64,000 nt of DNA, from positions 3,038,001-3,102,000 of the forward strand of contig NC_134756.1 of NCBI RefSeq assembly GCF_050436995.1. The letters are read 5' to 3'. The notes under the pieces were generated by a model. The model was given only the letters and a program-made list of their open reading frames with translations. It was not told the origin of the DNA and searched no databases. Position 1 is the first letter of the stretch. The number at the start of each line of letters is the position of its first letter. Position numbers and translations under genes: made by a program. Source of the stretch: Anticarsia gemmatalis (Eukaryota; Arthropoda; Insecta; Lepidoptera; Erebidae). Of the stretch, positions 46,106 through 59,129 are shown in pieces.

Positions 46106-47850
46106 TCAACTATACGCTATTAGTTTGATCAAATTATGTACTTTCATGGTTATTAAAAACAAAGCCTTTTGTAACGCCATTGTTTGAAGAAAGGATCGAA
46201 TTGAAGGTTAGGGAAGGTCAAAGCTGTTTGTTGTTTTTGTTTCCATGTAATTAGTGAAGTAAGTTTTAATGAGTGATGTCATTAGCGTCTTCATAATGTT
46301 CTTTAAAATAAAAGTACTCAGGTACGTATGTGTACTTATTATGGTGGTAAGAATTCATAGAAAGAGAATAATTGCTCGGATTTTGGAACCTAGAGCGCTG
46401 TTATGAAAATAATTGTAAGTTTTTCTAGAAGTGGTTGCTTTTCAGGCAAGTCCGGGCGTTTTTAAATTGTTTTAAATATAAAGGTTGTGAAGTACTGTAG
46501 CTATCTTTTCAAGGTTGTATTTAAAATTGGTTAATATAATTATCTTGTAAACCGCGGTTCTGTATCACAAGATGTCCAGATGTGAATCAAGCAAGGGAAG
46601 TTTTTAGGGATCGTAGCAAGTTGCATTCTTCGTCCTCTGCCCTATGTAACAAATATGTAATATTATGAATGTACGAGTATATACATATGTAATATAGTTA
46701 AAAAACATCACAGTCTAGTCAAATACCACACTCATTCCGTAACTAAATAACCTAAAAATCAATTCTAAAATCACGTTTTTATAAACGCAAGCGTACTTTC
46801 TTACGGTACTAATACAATTAACAGTTGCAACACAGGTTTAATTGAGACGTCAAACAAAAAAAAAAATTAAACGGTTCTTCATTATCTCGGTATTTAGCGT
46901 CACTACTGCTAATCCACTAAGTCTAATCAGCCGTGAATGTAACCGTTATGGACAGCTTATACTTGTAGAAACGGTATAGTTAATTAATTGTAAGTTCTTT
47001 GTTAAAAGAAAGTGTTATTAAAGAAGCAAAACTGTTACTTATAGGAATTTTATCGATGAGTTAAAGAATTGTGCTGTTTTTGCAATGCAAATGGATTAAC
47101 TTAATCTTCCAATTATACAACAGAATTTGTGTCAGAAAAGTTTCAATAGATAGAGTTGGTTTCAGAAGAACACAGAATACTTACCTTAGATAAACCAATC
47201 GTATGGCTTTTTTGTTATATGTTTTTTCATATTGATGGTTTAATTCTACATCACATTGTACATGTATCTCACGCTGTCATAGAATTGATGTTGGTTGTAC
47301 AATAAATTGTGAATATCGACATGATTTGACTATGACTTGGTACGTTTAGAGGTCATGCAGATTAAAAAGCTTCATCAAAAACATTTTAAGTTTTCCTTTA
47401 AATATGGCGGAAAGTGTCCCGTCCAAAAGATATTTTTATTTTACTAAGATTTTTCTTGTATCTGCTATAGTTGTGGTGAATTCATCACTAGAAAATAACG
47501 AAAAAATATAACAAGATTTGCAAGAAATGTTTACAAATCTAAAAAAAACTGAACTTTCTTTGTTCGTTGGTACAAAACATCACATTCGTTTATCGTTCCC
47601 TTATGATCTATTACCAACAGTTCGGTAAATGGCGAACTCAAAGTTCAGAGGAACAATGGCATAGTTGGTCGTGTTGAAATATTGCTATCGTACTCAATCT
47701 TAGATGGGTGTGCATAAATTATTCAGTTAAGATAACAAAGGTCTAATTAATTAGATTAAAGACATTTATAGAGAAATGGAAATTAAGCCGTTTAAGTTTA
47801 CGTGATTTAGATCGTTAAGAAGTAATATGAACTTTGATTCCAATTTAAAA
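46106..47850. other. non-coding, nothing recognised
   Basis: AT-rich with no credible frame or repeat family. Confidence 0.45.
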
Positions 47851-47852
47851 TA

Positions 47853-48061
47853 TTAGGTCGGGAAAAAGTCTTTTTGCATTATAATATGTATGAATTTGTA
47901 ATAAAATCTCTTTGGCTTCAAGGATCACTAGTACACAGTTCATTAGGTTTCTTTCAGTGAGATCGTGAGGTACCCAAATATCCAGCTTTTTTGTGTAGAG
48001 AAAAGATTTTATTACATGTTCATACATACTATAATGCGAAAAGACTTTTTCCCCGACCTAA
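47853..48061 (-). mobile_element. internally deleted mariner with transposase remnant
   Basis: Ends TTAGGTCGGG and CCCGACCTAA are inverted and lie between TA dinucleotides, the mariner target. The inverted similarity extends about 60 bp inward (GTCTTTT.GCATTATA.TATGTATGAA). On the minus strand the residue string WVPHDLTERNLMN is a clear match to the WVPHEL linker motif of mariner transposases (DD34D type). All catalytic residues are lost. Confidence 0.85.
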
Positions 48062-48235
48062 TATATTTTATTTCGTAAACTTCGTACAAGGTATTAGAAA
48101 TAGTGATATATGACAATTGAAAAGGAAAAGGTTGCTCGTGAGAAGAAACCGCAAAATATTTGCTCTTTTTATTAAAGTCTTAGACACGATGTTTATGATT
48201 CAGAGTTCTATTATCTCACATGCTTGGTCATCTAA

Positions 48236-48345
48236 CCCCCGGTATTTAGCGGTAGTTTATCTATTGAATAGCGTTTTTTTATATAAGTTTAAACGCTATT
48301 GAATAGATAAACTACTGCTAAATGTACCTCGGAAACCGGGGGTAA
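48236..48345. repeat. MITE (GGTTTCCGAG family), best-paired copy
   Basis: Arms ACCCCCGGTATTTAGCGGTAG then TTTATCTATTGAATAGCG, and the complementary right arm ending CTCGGAAACCGGGGGT, form a hairpin with a short TTTATATAAG loop region. The left arm lacks the CCGAGGTACAT part kept on the right. Confidence 0.7.
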
Positions 48346-51105
48346 GTCTTATTTTGTACGTCTGCTCATGTTTTTTATTCCATTCTTATATGCAACAAAT
48401 TTATAGCTATATATTTATATGAAAAAGTCTACGGGAGAGACTTTTGTCTGGCAGTAGCACACTGATACAGGCTAAGTAAGAATGCTATAAATATTCTTTA
48501 ATAAATGCGATGTCACCTTAGACTACATATAATGCAATTACATTATTTCACCTCTAGTGTACATGACTATTAAAGTGCTTATTAGTTCATTGACCTAGCT
48601 TGGAAGGAGCCAAAGTGTCAATATGTAATAGACTAGGTTACGTGCGTAATATTATGTGCATGATATGAAAGATAAATAAGTCACTGTAGTCCAACAACTT
48701 AGAAGAGAGAAGTCTTGTATGCAAAGTTCGTGGCGGCTATGCACCCAAGGCTTTTTACGAAGTTGTCAAACTATAACAAATTTCTGTTTGTAAGTTGTAC
48801 ATAGAAAGGTTCGTGTTTTTTTATTTTTTATTTTGTGTTATCATTAACTAACCCTGGTCGCATTTCGTAGCATTAATAATTCGAACCAGAAAATTGTAAT
48901 TTTAAGCCAATTACTTCTATTACGCTGTTAGTCAAGCTAGAAAGTAATTAGTTGATACTAACCACCGTTGTAAAAGCAATAAGAATATCAACAAAAGGTT
49001 ACAAACATATTTGTTTGGCTGCGATATCATTACTACATTAGGTTTGCTTAGTAATTTTATGGATAGAGTAAGACGAGGCGAGAATCGAATGAGATACAAA
49101 TACCTCTACAATTTGTCGTAGGTTCCGATTACAGGAACAATATATTCTTTTGTCCAACTTATTAAATACATCTTTCGTAAGGCATTATGCTCTTGAATCT
49201 AAGAGCCACTAGTGTTTCGAGCTAAGACCTATTTACCTGATTATGAAATTGCTATCCATAAATGGATTATAGAAAGTTTGGCGATAAACTGATTATTATG
49301 CTTGTCTTTAGTAAGTAAATCAGTTGATAGATAGAGTATCGAAAACGGTCACAGGAGCTTGTAAATAACGTATTGTTGGATTAGTATCTTTCTAAGCATT
49401 TCAGAATAAGTGCCTACATTTCGTATTTCCGAGTTCATTGCTCCTACAATAATAAATCACTTCATATAACAAATCTTTTGGGAGCATGTCGATTTACATT
49501 ACATACATGAGAGAGGAAATCGAACCGCTCGGGATAATGTTATGATTTATTACTGGGATGTATCGAAAATTACTTAGAATTTTCTTCTAGGCTTCTGTAT
49601 TATGCAGAAAATATATTATGATGATGAATGATCAGATTTTAATACAAATTTTAGCGATAGCTAGCTAGGCTAGCTATCGCAAAGAAATTTCGTATGTTGG
49701 TAGTGATAGAGTAAAGTTGATAGTGAAAGAGAGTTGCCCTAAGGCTAGAAGATCATAAAAAAATAGTGTAGTTAATTAAAGAATTTTAAAAGAATTGGTT
49801 TCACAATAAACTTCTTGAAATCAGTAATAGCTATACCAAAAATTGCTTTCAGTGAACACGTTCCTAATAAACGAATAAATTGAATTACGCAGGCATTAGG
49901 CAAATTAAATGTCGCAAGTTGTTTCACGGAAAGGGTTTAGAATGTCGACTATTGGACTGTTGGTTCTATAGAAATTGCAGACAAATCGTGCATAGCTTAG
50001 TTAAAAAGAATCTAGGATTAAGGTTCAGTTGAAATCATTAAACTAAATGTCTTTAGACCACTCACAGACGGTCATTTGATGACAAACTAAGCAGAGCTTG
50101 TACTCCATATGTAACCAGATAACTGATTAACTTACTTACCCTAGCAATCTATTGATAAACTATACTGCTAGGTTGTAGCAAAAATATCTAGATTTAAGTA
50201 TCGTAAAGTATGATATTTCAAAGAATCTAACTAACTTTACAAAATGAAACCTCTTATCTTCACCTCATTTGTTAAAATATTCTACCATCACATCTTACCC
50301 TTGACATTTCCACCGCAGTACTTTTAAAACCAAACACTTTATTAATGGTTATATAAAATATGCTTATCTGTCCGTTTGTTTTCATCTCACGTCAAGCAGT
50401 GAATGGGCAATTAAAACGTATGAATTACGGTGTTATGCAAAACGTTATTAAACACTCAATGATCAGTTTACGCAACAACATTAACGCTTTAAGTTAATAA
50501 GTTTTAAACTTGAGTTATATGATTAGTGGTAAATTGCATTTAGCGGTTGTTTTGTTCTGATATTGATTGGTTTTAATCGTAAGTGGATGGTAGGTCTTAT
50601 GAGGGAACTATTCATAAGGTTACCTTCCGTTATGTAAAATATTATAGATCTTTTCAATAAACATAGGTCTCTATTTCTACAAAGAAGTAAACTTGGGGTT
50701 AACGTTTGCTACGAGTTGCCTATTTTCGTTTCAATGCAAAAGGTATTCATATATCATATAGTTAATATCAAGTCATGAAGCCTATTTTATCGGTGGGTAT
50801 TCAATACATTTTACTGGCGACTGTCTATATGGCACTGGGGCTAATTTTAAGTAGTATTAATATCCAGTTTCTGAACGCCAAATTGCTAAAACGAATTGAT
50901 TAGCAAACCGAGTAATTTGTCACTTCAAATTAATTCAGATCTAAATACATGTTTTCAACACTAAGACCGGACTTCCAATTACTAAGTATATAATAAGTAT
51001 ATAATATAAGTACATGATACTTAATACTGCCTCTGTTCGGTCTCTATCTCTTATTTTGTGTATCCGAGTGATTTACATGTGCTATTGATATTTCTCTAAT
51101 TTATA
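48346..51105. other. non-coding; one perfect small palindrome
   Basis: At 49654-49680 GCGATAGCTAGC-TAG-GCTAGCTATCGC is a perfect 12-bp hairpin. It recalls the inner GATAGCTAG segment of the CTGTAG MITE family. The rest is AT-rich without frames. Confidence 0.5.
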
Positions 51106-51109
51106 TGGC

Positions 51110-51280
51110 ATTATTCTTACTAGTAGTCCGGTGTTTGGTAACGTGCCCACTGTCCGGTATATGGCAATATGCTCGAGCTTTATATAAGACTAATATTGTA
51201 AATAGCGAAACGTGGGTGTATTTCATACAACTCTACCTACACCTTCGGGTATAAAAGGCATGATATTGTGCTTGTAAGTA
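51110..51280 (+). repeat. tRNA-derived SINE (family 2), headless
   Basis: Body from GGTGTTTGGTAACGTGCCC through ATATGGCAATATGCTCG, then GTAAATAGCGAAACGTGGGTG and the 3' CTACACCTTCGGGTATAAAAGG. It shows the internal order used to identify the split copy at 19.3 kb. Confidence 0.6.
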
Positions 51281-52454
51281 CATTATATATAATAGTTCCT
51301 AATTCCTACAAGGAAAACGTAAGTTCCTTTGCGTCTACGCAATTTTTCAATGAATAATTTATTAATCCGCGCTATTAGCGAACGAAATGAACCAGTTTCT
51401 ACTTTTTAACATAAGAATTCTCATTCTTGTGTGATGTTTCCTTTTCCGATCGTTACGTCATCTGACGGAAGAAAGTCGTCGAGATAAACGATCTCGGTTT
51501 ACAGTCATAATGTATGTTAATGTATAGAGTTAGCAAAATCTTTGTTTTATAGATTTATAGGCAATTTTGTCATTAATGTTATAGCTGTTTCAATGATTTC
51601 TGAAGACTTTTTTGTTTGCGTTTTTGACTAATGTCGATGCATGATTTGCTTGTTATTTTATAATGTTATAAGCTTTTGAGATTATGTTCTCGTAAATTGT
51701 TATGTATTCTTGATTGTTTCAGTTATATAATTTAGAAATTATAATATTTTCTTTTGCTTTATCATAAAATTTTGTTAACCTAGATAAATTATTGTTTTTT
51801 TTTAGATCAGATACTATTCTGAATGATACCTGTCCTAATGTTAATATGTTGTTTAATTCATTTAAATAGGAAATATAGCTCTAAATGTGTTATTACACGA
51901 ACATCTACTATAAACAACACTGTTGTTCATTTCACTCTCGTTTCGTTCAAAACATGTGTGATACCGTTATTACCCGCGTCCTTGACTGCGACCGCTTCAT
52001 ATAATAACATATATTTAATTCTCTTTACCTAATGTACGACGTTATATACTTTATTATGTGTTAGTTATTTCTTCACAGTGCAGTAGATTATAATGCGGTA
52101 ATTAGAACAATAAAATACGATAATGCAAGAAACTGCGAAACTGTTAGTAGTAATTACAATTACCTAGTTAATGGAAGTGCGTTTATAATACTCTACATTG
52201 TAGTATTAGAAAAAGAGTTGCAGGTTTTATTCCTTTTCCAACCCGAATCGGGAGTCTTGGCAGGTAAAAACCTAAAAAAAACTCTCAATCAAATGAATGA
52301 TATTAACAAGTCTGCATTACTAAAATTATGAAAATTTACGAAATTGATTTTTCAATGATATGTGTTGAGAATCTGTCAGTAATGTCACTAATATTTTGCT
52401 AATCAGTCCATAAAGGAACAATTACAGTTTGCGTCATAATCCAACTGTACTTTT
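51281..52454. other. non-coding, nothing recognised
   Basis: AT-rich; a 69-codon + frame (51823-52032) has no motif. Confidence 0.4.
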
Positions 52455-52500
52455 GTCTCTGCCTGCCCCTATGGGGAAAAGGCATGATTTTATGTATGTA
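52455..52500 (+). repeat. SINE 3' fragment
   Basis: TCTCTGCCTGCCCCTATGGGG and AAAGGCATGATTTTATG with a short TGTA tail: the terminal piece of SINE family 2. Confidence 0.5.
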
Positions 52501-52535
52501 TGTATATTCTAACGTATTTTAATTTGTTGTTCCAG

Positions 52536-52694
52536 GGCCTGCCATCGTGGTCCCGCGGTCTGGAGGCGGCAGAAGCGGCGCGCGCGCGCCTCGTGCGCTG
52601 GGCGTGCGGCGAGGCGCCGCCGGAGCCCGAGCCGCCCAGGAAGAAGATGCCGCACGCACTCAGGCGCCGGTGGCCGCTGTGCCCTTGCTTACAG
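52536..52694 (+). CDS. GC-rich internal coding exon, unknown protein
   Basis: 53 codons, beginning GLPSWSRGLEA and ending WPLCPCLQ, lie between the acceptor TTTGTTGTTCCAG (ending 52535) and the donor GTAACA (52695). GC content is about 75 percent in a region otherwise near 35 percent, and this frame has no stop. Length is a multiple of three, with phase 0 at both ends. Composition is Arg-, Ala- and Pro-rich with a PPEPEPP run. I do not recognise the protein. It could join the start exon at 9927-9974. The main alternative is a CpG-rich non-coding or repeat segment, but paired splice sites favour an exon. Confidence 0.58.
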
Positions 52695-53163
52695 GTAACA
52701 GACCTTCATTATTACATTATATATCAATTGACTATATACAGGGTGTCCCAAAACTCAACGATAATCCGAGACAGCATGAAAGGCCAAGTCATATCGGTTA
52801 TAGGAAAAATAAAAAAAAAATTCCATATCACTTAGTTCAGCAATAATAGACACTTTTCAAAAATGTTGAAATTCCACACCCTTGGTCGCATTTTCAAGTC
52901 CTGTGATCACCAATGTCACAATTTCGCTGTGTTTTTTTGAATTTCGTGATCTTAATTAAATATGCTATTAATCGTATAACAAATTAATGCACAAAACATT
53001 GTTAATTTAATAAAAAAAGTTAAGTTTTAGTCAGTCATCTTTCTCAAAAATATCGTTAGTAAACTTTGACGCTTCATACTGAAAAAAAAATGTACTACAC
53101 TACCCTTGGCAAGTTATTTCAAAAGTTGGCACATTTAATCAAGATTTAAAAATGGTATAAAAC

Positions 53164-53409
53164 TTGCCACTTTTCTTGCCATTAAAAATGTTACTTTTTT
53201 ATTTGAACGAAGAGTATCCTCGCAAATGGATCGGACGCAGTGGTACAATTTTATGGCATCCTCGTTCCCCCGATCTAAATCCAGTAGATATTTTTAACTG
53301 GGAATGCATAAAAGAAAAAGTTAATTCGAAATCAATACAAAATCTATCAGAACTTAGCCAGAAAATTGACACAGCGTCAGAGGAAATAAATGCAATGAAT
53401 TTTGATTGA
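53164..53409 (+). pseudogene. transposase C-terminal remnant, left arm
   Basis: From about 53197 the frame reads YLNEEYPRKWIGRSG, then WHPRSPDLNPVDIFNW, the motif around the third acidic residue in DDE-type Tc1/mariner-like transposases. The upstream domains with the first two acidic residues are deleted. It stops earlier than the right-arm copy. Confidence 0.8.
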
Positions 53410-53593
53410 CTGGTGCAAAGGTCTCTTGTAAGGCGTTGCAGAGCCTGAATTCATGCTAGAGGAAAACAATTCGGAATTACTTTAGTTTAAGGAGAATAAT
53501 TAAATAAGATCGATGGTTCGTTCATTGTTCTTTTTTAAATTATTATAACCTATTATGTTTATTACATTAAATATTTGTTATGAACTGACTCAA

Positions 53594-53881
53594 TTACCTC
53601 TTTACTAAAAATAATTGCTTTCCTCTAGCACGAATACAGGCTCTGCAACACCTTACAAAAGATCTTTTCACCAGTCGTGCAAAATTTCTTGTATTTATTT
53701 CTTCTGACGCTGTGTCAATTTTTTGGCGAAGTTCTGATAGATTTTGTATTGATTTCGAATAAACTTTTTCTTTTATGCATTCCCAGTAAAAAATATCTAC
53801 TGGATTTAGATCGGGGGAACGAGGATGCCATAAAATTGTATCACTGCGTCCGATCCATTTGCGAGGATACTCTTCGTTCAA
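53594..53881 (-). pseudogene. transposase C-terminal remnant, right arm
   Basis: Inverted partner of the left-arm remnant: same SPDLNPVDIFYW motif, with a longer C-terminus ending in a basic tail (CCRACIRARGKQ). It is better preserved than the left copy. First two catalytic residues absent. Confidence 0.8.
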
Positions 53882-54343
53882 ATAAAAATAACATTTTTAA
53901 TGGCAAGAAAAGTGGCAAGTGTTATACCATTTTGAAATCTTGATTAAATGTGCCAACTTTTGAAATAACTTGCCAAGGGTAGTGTAGTACATTTTTTTTT
54001 CAGTATGAAGCGTCAAAGTTTACTAACGATATTTTTGAGAAAGATGACTCACTAAAACTTAACTTTTTTTATTAAATTAACAATGTTTTGTGCATTAATT
54101 TGTTAAACGATTAATAGCATATTTAATTAAGATCACGAAATTCAAAAAAACACAGCGAAATTGTGACATTGGTGATCACAGGACTTGAAAATGCGACCAA
54201 GGGTGTGGAATTTCAACATTTTTGAAAAGTGTCTATTATTGCTGAACTAAGTGATATGGATTTTTTTTTTTATTTTTCCTATAACCGATATGACTTGGCC
54301 TTTCATCCTGTCTCGGATTATCGTTGAGTTTTGGGACACCCTG

Positions 54344-56129
54344 TATATAAGTTCCCGACTACAACAGTCGGGCAGCCTAGGCCCACCAGGCATGATCACC
54401 TCGCCTGGTCGGAGGATCCTCCCTTTGTGTTGGAGGAACATGATCACCTCGTTACTCCACAGATCATTCTAGATGTTGTACATGTGTGCCTTATTACGAT
54501 TGGAGATGGCAACAACCAAAGAACTTTATAAGTCTTTTTGAAATGTCCTCTCCTGGTATTGCCGTTTTGTCGAAAATAGTAATGTATAAGTACAAAAAAC
54601 TTAAGATTTAAAAAATGGTTTCTCCCTTTAACAAAACTAGTGCCGTACAACCTACTACATATGAAAGAATGCCACGCAACATTCCTTAAATAATAATACT
54701 GTTATGAATACGATTCCCAAGAGGAATCAATATTTGAGTGGTGTTCAATTATTTGATTCAGCATTAGTTAAAGTGATTGCCTAGTCGGACCGTCTTGCCG
54801 TCGAACGTTATTTATACGCTACAAGTAAAATCTATCTATCGCCTATTGAAGTACAACAACACTAAGTAGTGCGTAAGTCTTAGTGAATTGTTCCGGAACG
54901 TATCAGATCTCGTAACGATATAGTAACACGACACCCGCTGTGTATCGGATTTTAATCTAGCGCCCGTTTCGCTTACACTTTCACCAGACTACTGTCCTTC
55001 AGAATTGTACCATGGGTTTGCTGTTAACATTTACAAAAATAAACTAAAACTGCGATTATGAGTAGATCTATACTGAAAGTTTCTTAAAGAAAAAGATATA
55101 ACCTAAAAAACTCCAGACCAGATGATCGTTAGACTTGTACGATTCAGAGACAGAGGTAGTTTAAATTTTTCTTTGCCTTTAAATTGCTCTTTACAAAAAT
55201 ATCATTTATTGTCTTAATATAACTCTCCTTTGCGTTACGTAGTCGAGTAAAAAAGACAACAAAAAGAACTGCCGGGTCACAAATATACAAACAATGGCCA
55301 CAAATAACAACCAGTCCTGAAACAACAAATTCCGGATCACACAAATATTTATTCCTTATGGGAGTCAAACCTTCAGTCCGAGAAGAAAGGAGAGACTATG
55401 AACATAAACGTCAAATCATTTTATTAAAAAAAACCATTAAGCAATAAATCCTTTGCCATTATCGAAACTTTCATTATCAATCTTGAACTTTAATATCAAA
55501 ATGCATTGAAACCGATACTGAAATAGGGTCATTATTCCGTATAAGTTCAAATTGGCTGTAACAACATAATTAACATTTGAATCGGCTAGAGCAATACAAA
55601 GGTAATTGCCACACTCGTCGTGTAAGTAATATGAGCTGTTTAGATGGATGTACATACATTATACTTGTTTGTTGTAGGGATTTGTGTCATTGATACTTTA
55701 CATACGTATATGACGTGATGTTAGGATTGGTAATTTTCATAGACTAATACCTAAATACCTATAAACTTGTTCAACACAAGTGTCACCCAAAACTGGAAAA
55801 CGCAAAAACATTTACTGAAAACTCACTTAAACAGGTTTTCAAAAGTCTTTTTGCCGGATCGAGATAAAAACCAAGAAGTCATTTTATCCTAATCTGATGA
55901 ATTTTAAAAGCAAAGAAAGCAGTTTATTTGTTAGATATTATATTCATTGTAATATTTTGCGAAAGTGAAAAGTCCATCCATATTGATACGTTAACCGATT
56001 CATTGCCACCTTCATTTTCGTGATTTTTTAATGACTCAACTGTTGAGTCATTGGCCATGAATCGGTTAAAAGCTTAATGTATTTAAATTTTGTGCAAATG
56101 TTATAGTGCCCGACAGTTCATAGGTTACA
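54344..56129. other. non-coding; one GC-richer scrap
   Basis: At 54355-54470 there is a more complex segment (TCCCGACTACAACAGTCGGGC, then two ATGATCACCTCG phrases), probably a retroelement fragment. The rest is AT-rich and featureless. Confidence 0.4.
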
Positions 56130-56815
56130 ACATTAAAATTTTGTTATAGTGAAATCCATCTGGGGGCACGGAAGTGCCCCCGCAAGTCGAGCAAAAAAAA
56201 GCGGCACGGCCGTAACATCCTTTTCTCGAAGCAATTCGGGCTATTTTTGACACCCCTATAATTTCGTTGTGGATAAAACTAGAAGCCTGGATTTTCAGCA
56301 ACCAATTAGTCATTGTATAAACACGGTATATTTAAAATTTCAGTCAATTTGAACCAGTAGTTTAAAAATGACAACTTGTTAAAATTTTGAATTTTGTCAC
56401 TCACTGATTCACTGATTCACTGACTCACTGACTCACTGACTCACCGATCATCAAAAGTCTAAGGTACTTCTAGCAGACTTAGAAGCTTAAAATTTAGAAT
56501 ACAAATAGGGTTTAGTGTCTTAATCATGGGAAAAATATAATATTTTCTAATTTAGGTCCAGTTTTCTAAATACACCAACTGCAACAATAACTTTGTAATC
56601 CCATATAAATGTATAAGATTACAAGGTTACATTTGCAGTTAATGAATTATTGTTACTGTAGAAAATAAAATAAATAGGTGTAAATAGGTACCTACTATAT
56701 GAGGCATAATGGGAGGGGGTATAGGGTGGGTAAGGGTTTTTAGCCCATGAAACTGAACAACATTCCCATAGGAAAATATGTTGAATTATGAAAAAAAAAC
56801 GTCTTTCCATACAAA
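56130..56815. repeat. interspersed repeat with hairpin, 8-bp tandem units and G-runs
   Basis: GGGGGCAC-GGAA-GTGCCCCC (56162-56181) is a perfect hairpin. CACTGACT-type octamers repeat about six times (56399-56449). A G-rich run with five blocks of three or more G lies at 56711-56736. I recall the GGGGGCACGG-GTGCCCCC segment as part of a repeat common in Lepidoptera; class unknown, boundaries approximate. Confidence 0.5.
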
Positions 56816-56849
56816 TTGGACTTATGTTTGCTTTACAAAAAGAAGTGAG

Positions 56850-57317
56850 ATGCCATCAAAAACATTCTGTAAAAACCTCAAGTCTCGCCGTAAAAAGTTG
56901 TGAGATCTATATAATACCAAGTCGATTAATCTATTTAGTCTCTACTTAAAGGACCTTCTGTCATAAGTTATTACGTATGTTCTTATCATGCCAATAAAAA
57001 AAAATACCTTTAAAACAAATAGATCGACTTGGTCATCGCAAGAAAACACAAATTCGCCATTAACATTTCAGGAGCATTAACTCCTCGTCGTGCTGTGTAG
57101 TTTGATACATACTAATAATTAAATCATGCGATGGCCAGGTCGGTCTATTTGTTTTAAAGGTATTTTTTTTTATTGGCATGATAAGAACATACGTAATAAC
57201 TTATGACAGAAGGTCCTTTAAGTAGAGACTAAATAGATTAATCGACTTGGTATTATATAGATCTCACAACTTTTTACGGCGAGACTTGAGGTTTTTACAG
57301 AATGTTTTTGATGGCAT
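56850..57317. mobile_element. 468-bp near-perfect palindromic element
   Basis: Arms of about 185 bp starting ATGCCATCAAAAACATTCTG appear identical over roughly the outer 170 bp and diverge only near the ~100-bp centre. No protein. The related copy at 32005-32296 is inverted and has one arm. It is a foldback-type non-autonomous element of unknown superfamily. Confidence 0.85.
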
Positions 57318-59129
57318 ATAGTTTTCTAACCAGTATTTATATTTTTAGTAATAAAATCGCCGATATTTGTTTTATGTTTCATACAAAATTTATTCTAATT
57401 CTATTCTATGTTGACGTCAAAGTTGAACTAGAAGATTACGTATATTTTTTATTTATATTATTTGTTATGTGTTTTAGAATTTAAGAATTGATAAGAGGAA
57501 TTAACAACCTGTGTTTAGTAAAGCGATACATGTAGACAATTTAGGTTAACGATAGTAACTCTCATAATTTGATTTCACTAGTTTAGTGTCACTATATTTC
57601 AAAATAATGTTTTATGTAGATATGTATGAAAACGGCAAACAGTCAAGTTTGAACCGCAGATAAGCCACAAATGTTAGCAAAACATCTAACTTTAAAATTA
57701 CTCAAAAGCAAATTAATTCCCCGAGGGCCATTTCTCAAAGATTTCCATTAAAATTAAACTAAAACTTTCTCCTTCAAATTGTTAAAGTATGAAAGGGCTA
57801 TTGATAGGCAAGGGTCAGCCCTAGCTATTGGAAACCAGTTTAGTTTGGAAAGCAAGCAAATGTCGGTCAGTGGGCACACATTGATATATTCTCAGGTGAT
57901 ATGAGGGTCCGCGCTCACGGCACGTGCTACTAGCACCCATATTATTGCGAATGTGAATAATACTGCAAATTACTTTGAGAGTCAGTAGGTGTTGGACTTT
58001 TAGTACTGCTACTAGATTGGTCTAAGAAGTTTTATGGGATTTCTTGGATTTGTCGTTTTACAGACATAAATATAGGTCTCTATGTGATGTTCCGTTTACA
58101 GTCTTCGGTTTATAAGAGGCGCTCGCAATGATTGATAGATAAAGATAGTCTATTGAGTTTCCTACAGTATAAAAGGTTCTCCAGTGAATCGGGAATAGTT
58201 ATCGCTCCATCACATCCCGACAAATTATCGACGATAGCACCGATGTTATCAACACAAACGCGAACGATGCTCCCAGCTCGATTGACACGAACCATTAATG
58301 GCTTTTTACTGTCCTCGTGGGAACAAACCCACAATAGTGGCAACGAGAGACAAATTCGAATGATTTGCGGAAAACGATGGCCAATTTATATGGAAATAAT
58401 GGCAATGTTTCAACACAATTGAACTCGATCGACCGCAATTGAAGCATGAATGAAGTTCATTGATTGATACGCCACGTGGTTCTACAAGTCGCGAGTTCAG
58501 AGACAGGGTCAACAATAATCGCGTTATGCTATAAGCGTTCACGTCAAACTGTAACAATAAAGCCACTTAAACAGGCTTATTTGAGATCGTTGCCAAATGT
58601 ATTTCACAATCGTAAGCTGATTACAGAATAGAAAAGGTCACGAGGGATTATGGCTTTTTGAAACAATTTTAATTGGATCTCTCAGCTCCCAGAAGGTCGG
58701 GTCATGACTTGCTATGCGTCTTATCGATGGCTGATTTCTAGACATTTATTAAATTACGTGTTTGTGTTGGTATAAGTTCAAGTGTACTTGTCAGAGAGTC
58801 CTTGTTCGCTTGGAGAATTATAAATACATTATTGTATCGGTCGTCAACGGGGACTAATGAAACGTCCATTTAGTCGTTAATAGAATTAGAGCGAGACAAT
58901 GCACTCGATAAATACGGGAAGCAATTACGGGACGACGAGACGGTGTTAGTTTTGATTGAGACGCATTGCATGGCGCCAGCCGGGGGTGTAGCATACGTCC
59001 TGTACCTCGGTAATTGACTTTGACTTATTGTCGTAAAAGACGTACGTTGATACAATTTCATTTATGTTTAAGAATTATTGGAGTACAGTTAACTGTGGTG
59101 TGTTGAAGACATTTAAGTAATTATACAAA
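57318..59129. other. non-coding; moderately complex block at 58.1-58.6 kb
   Basis: At 58132-58566 frames of 77-96 codons overlap on both strands with balanced composition, but no motif or splice pattern singles one out. It may be regulatory or an old repeat. Confidence 0.35.

Larger units (their letters stand above)
52739..54343. mobile_element. 1.6-kb palindromic Tc1/mariner-like composite
   Basis: Ends CAGGGTGTCCCAAAACTCAA and its complement lie between TATATA runs. The two halves (about 52739-53480 and 53600-54343) are inverted copies of one another, similar along nearly all of about 750 bp, joined by a ~110-bp spacer. Each half runs from a terminal repeat through non-coding sequence into the C-terminal end of a transposase. 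The pair is thus two internally deleted copies tail to tail. Transcription across it would give a long hairpin RNA. Confidence 0.85.
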
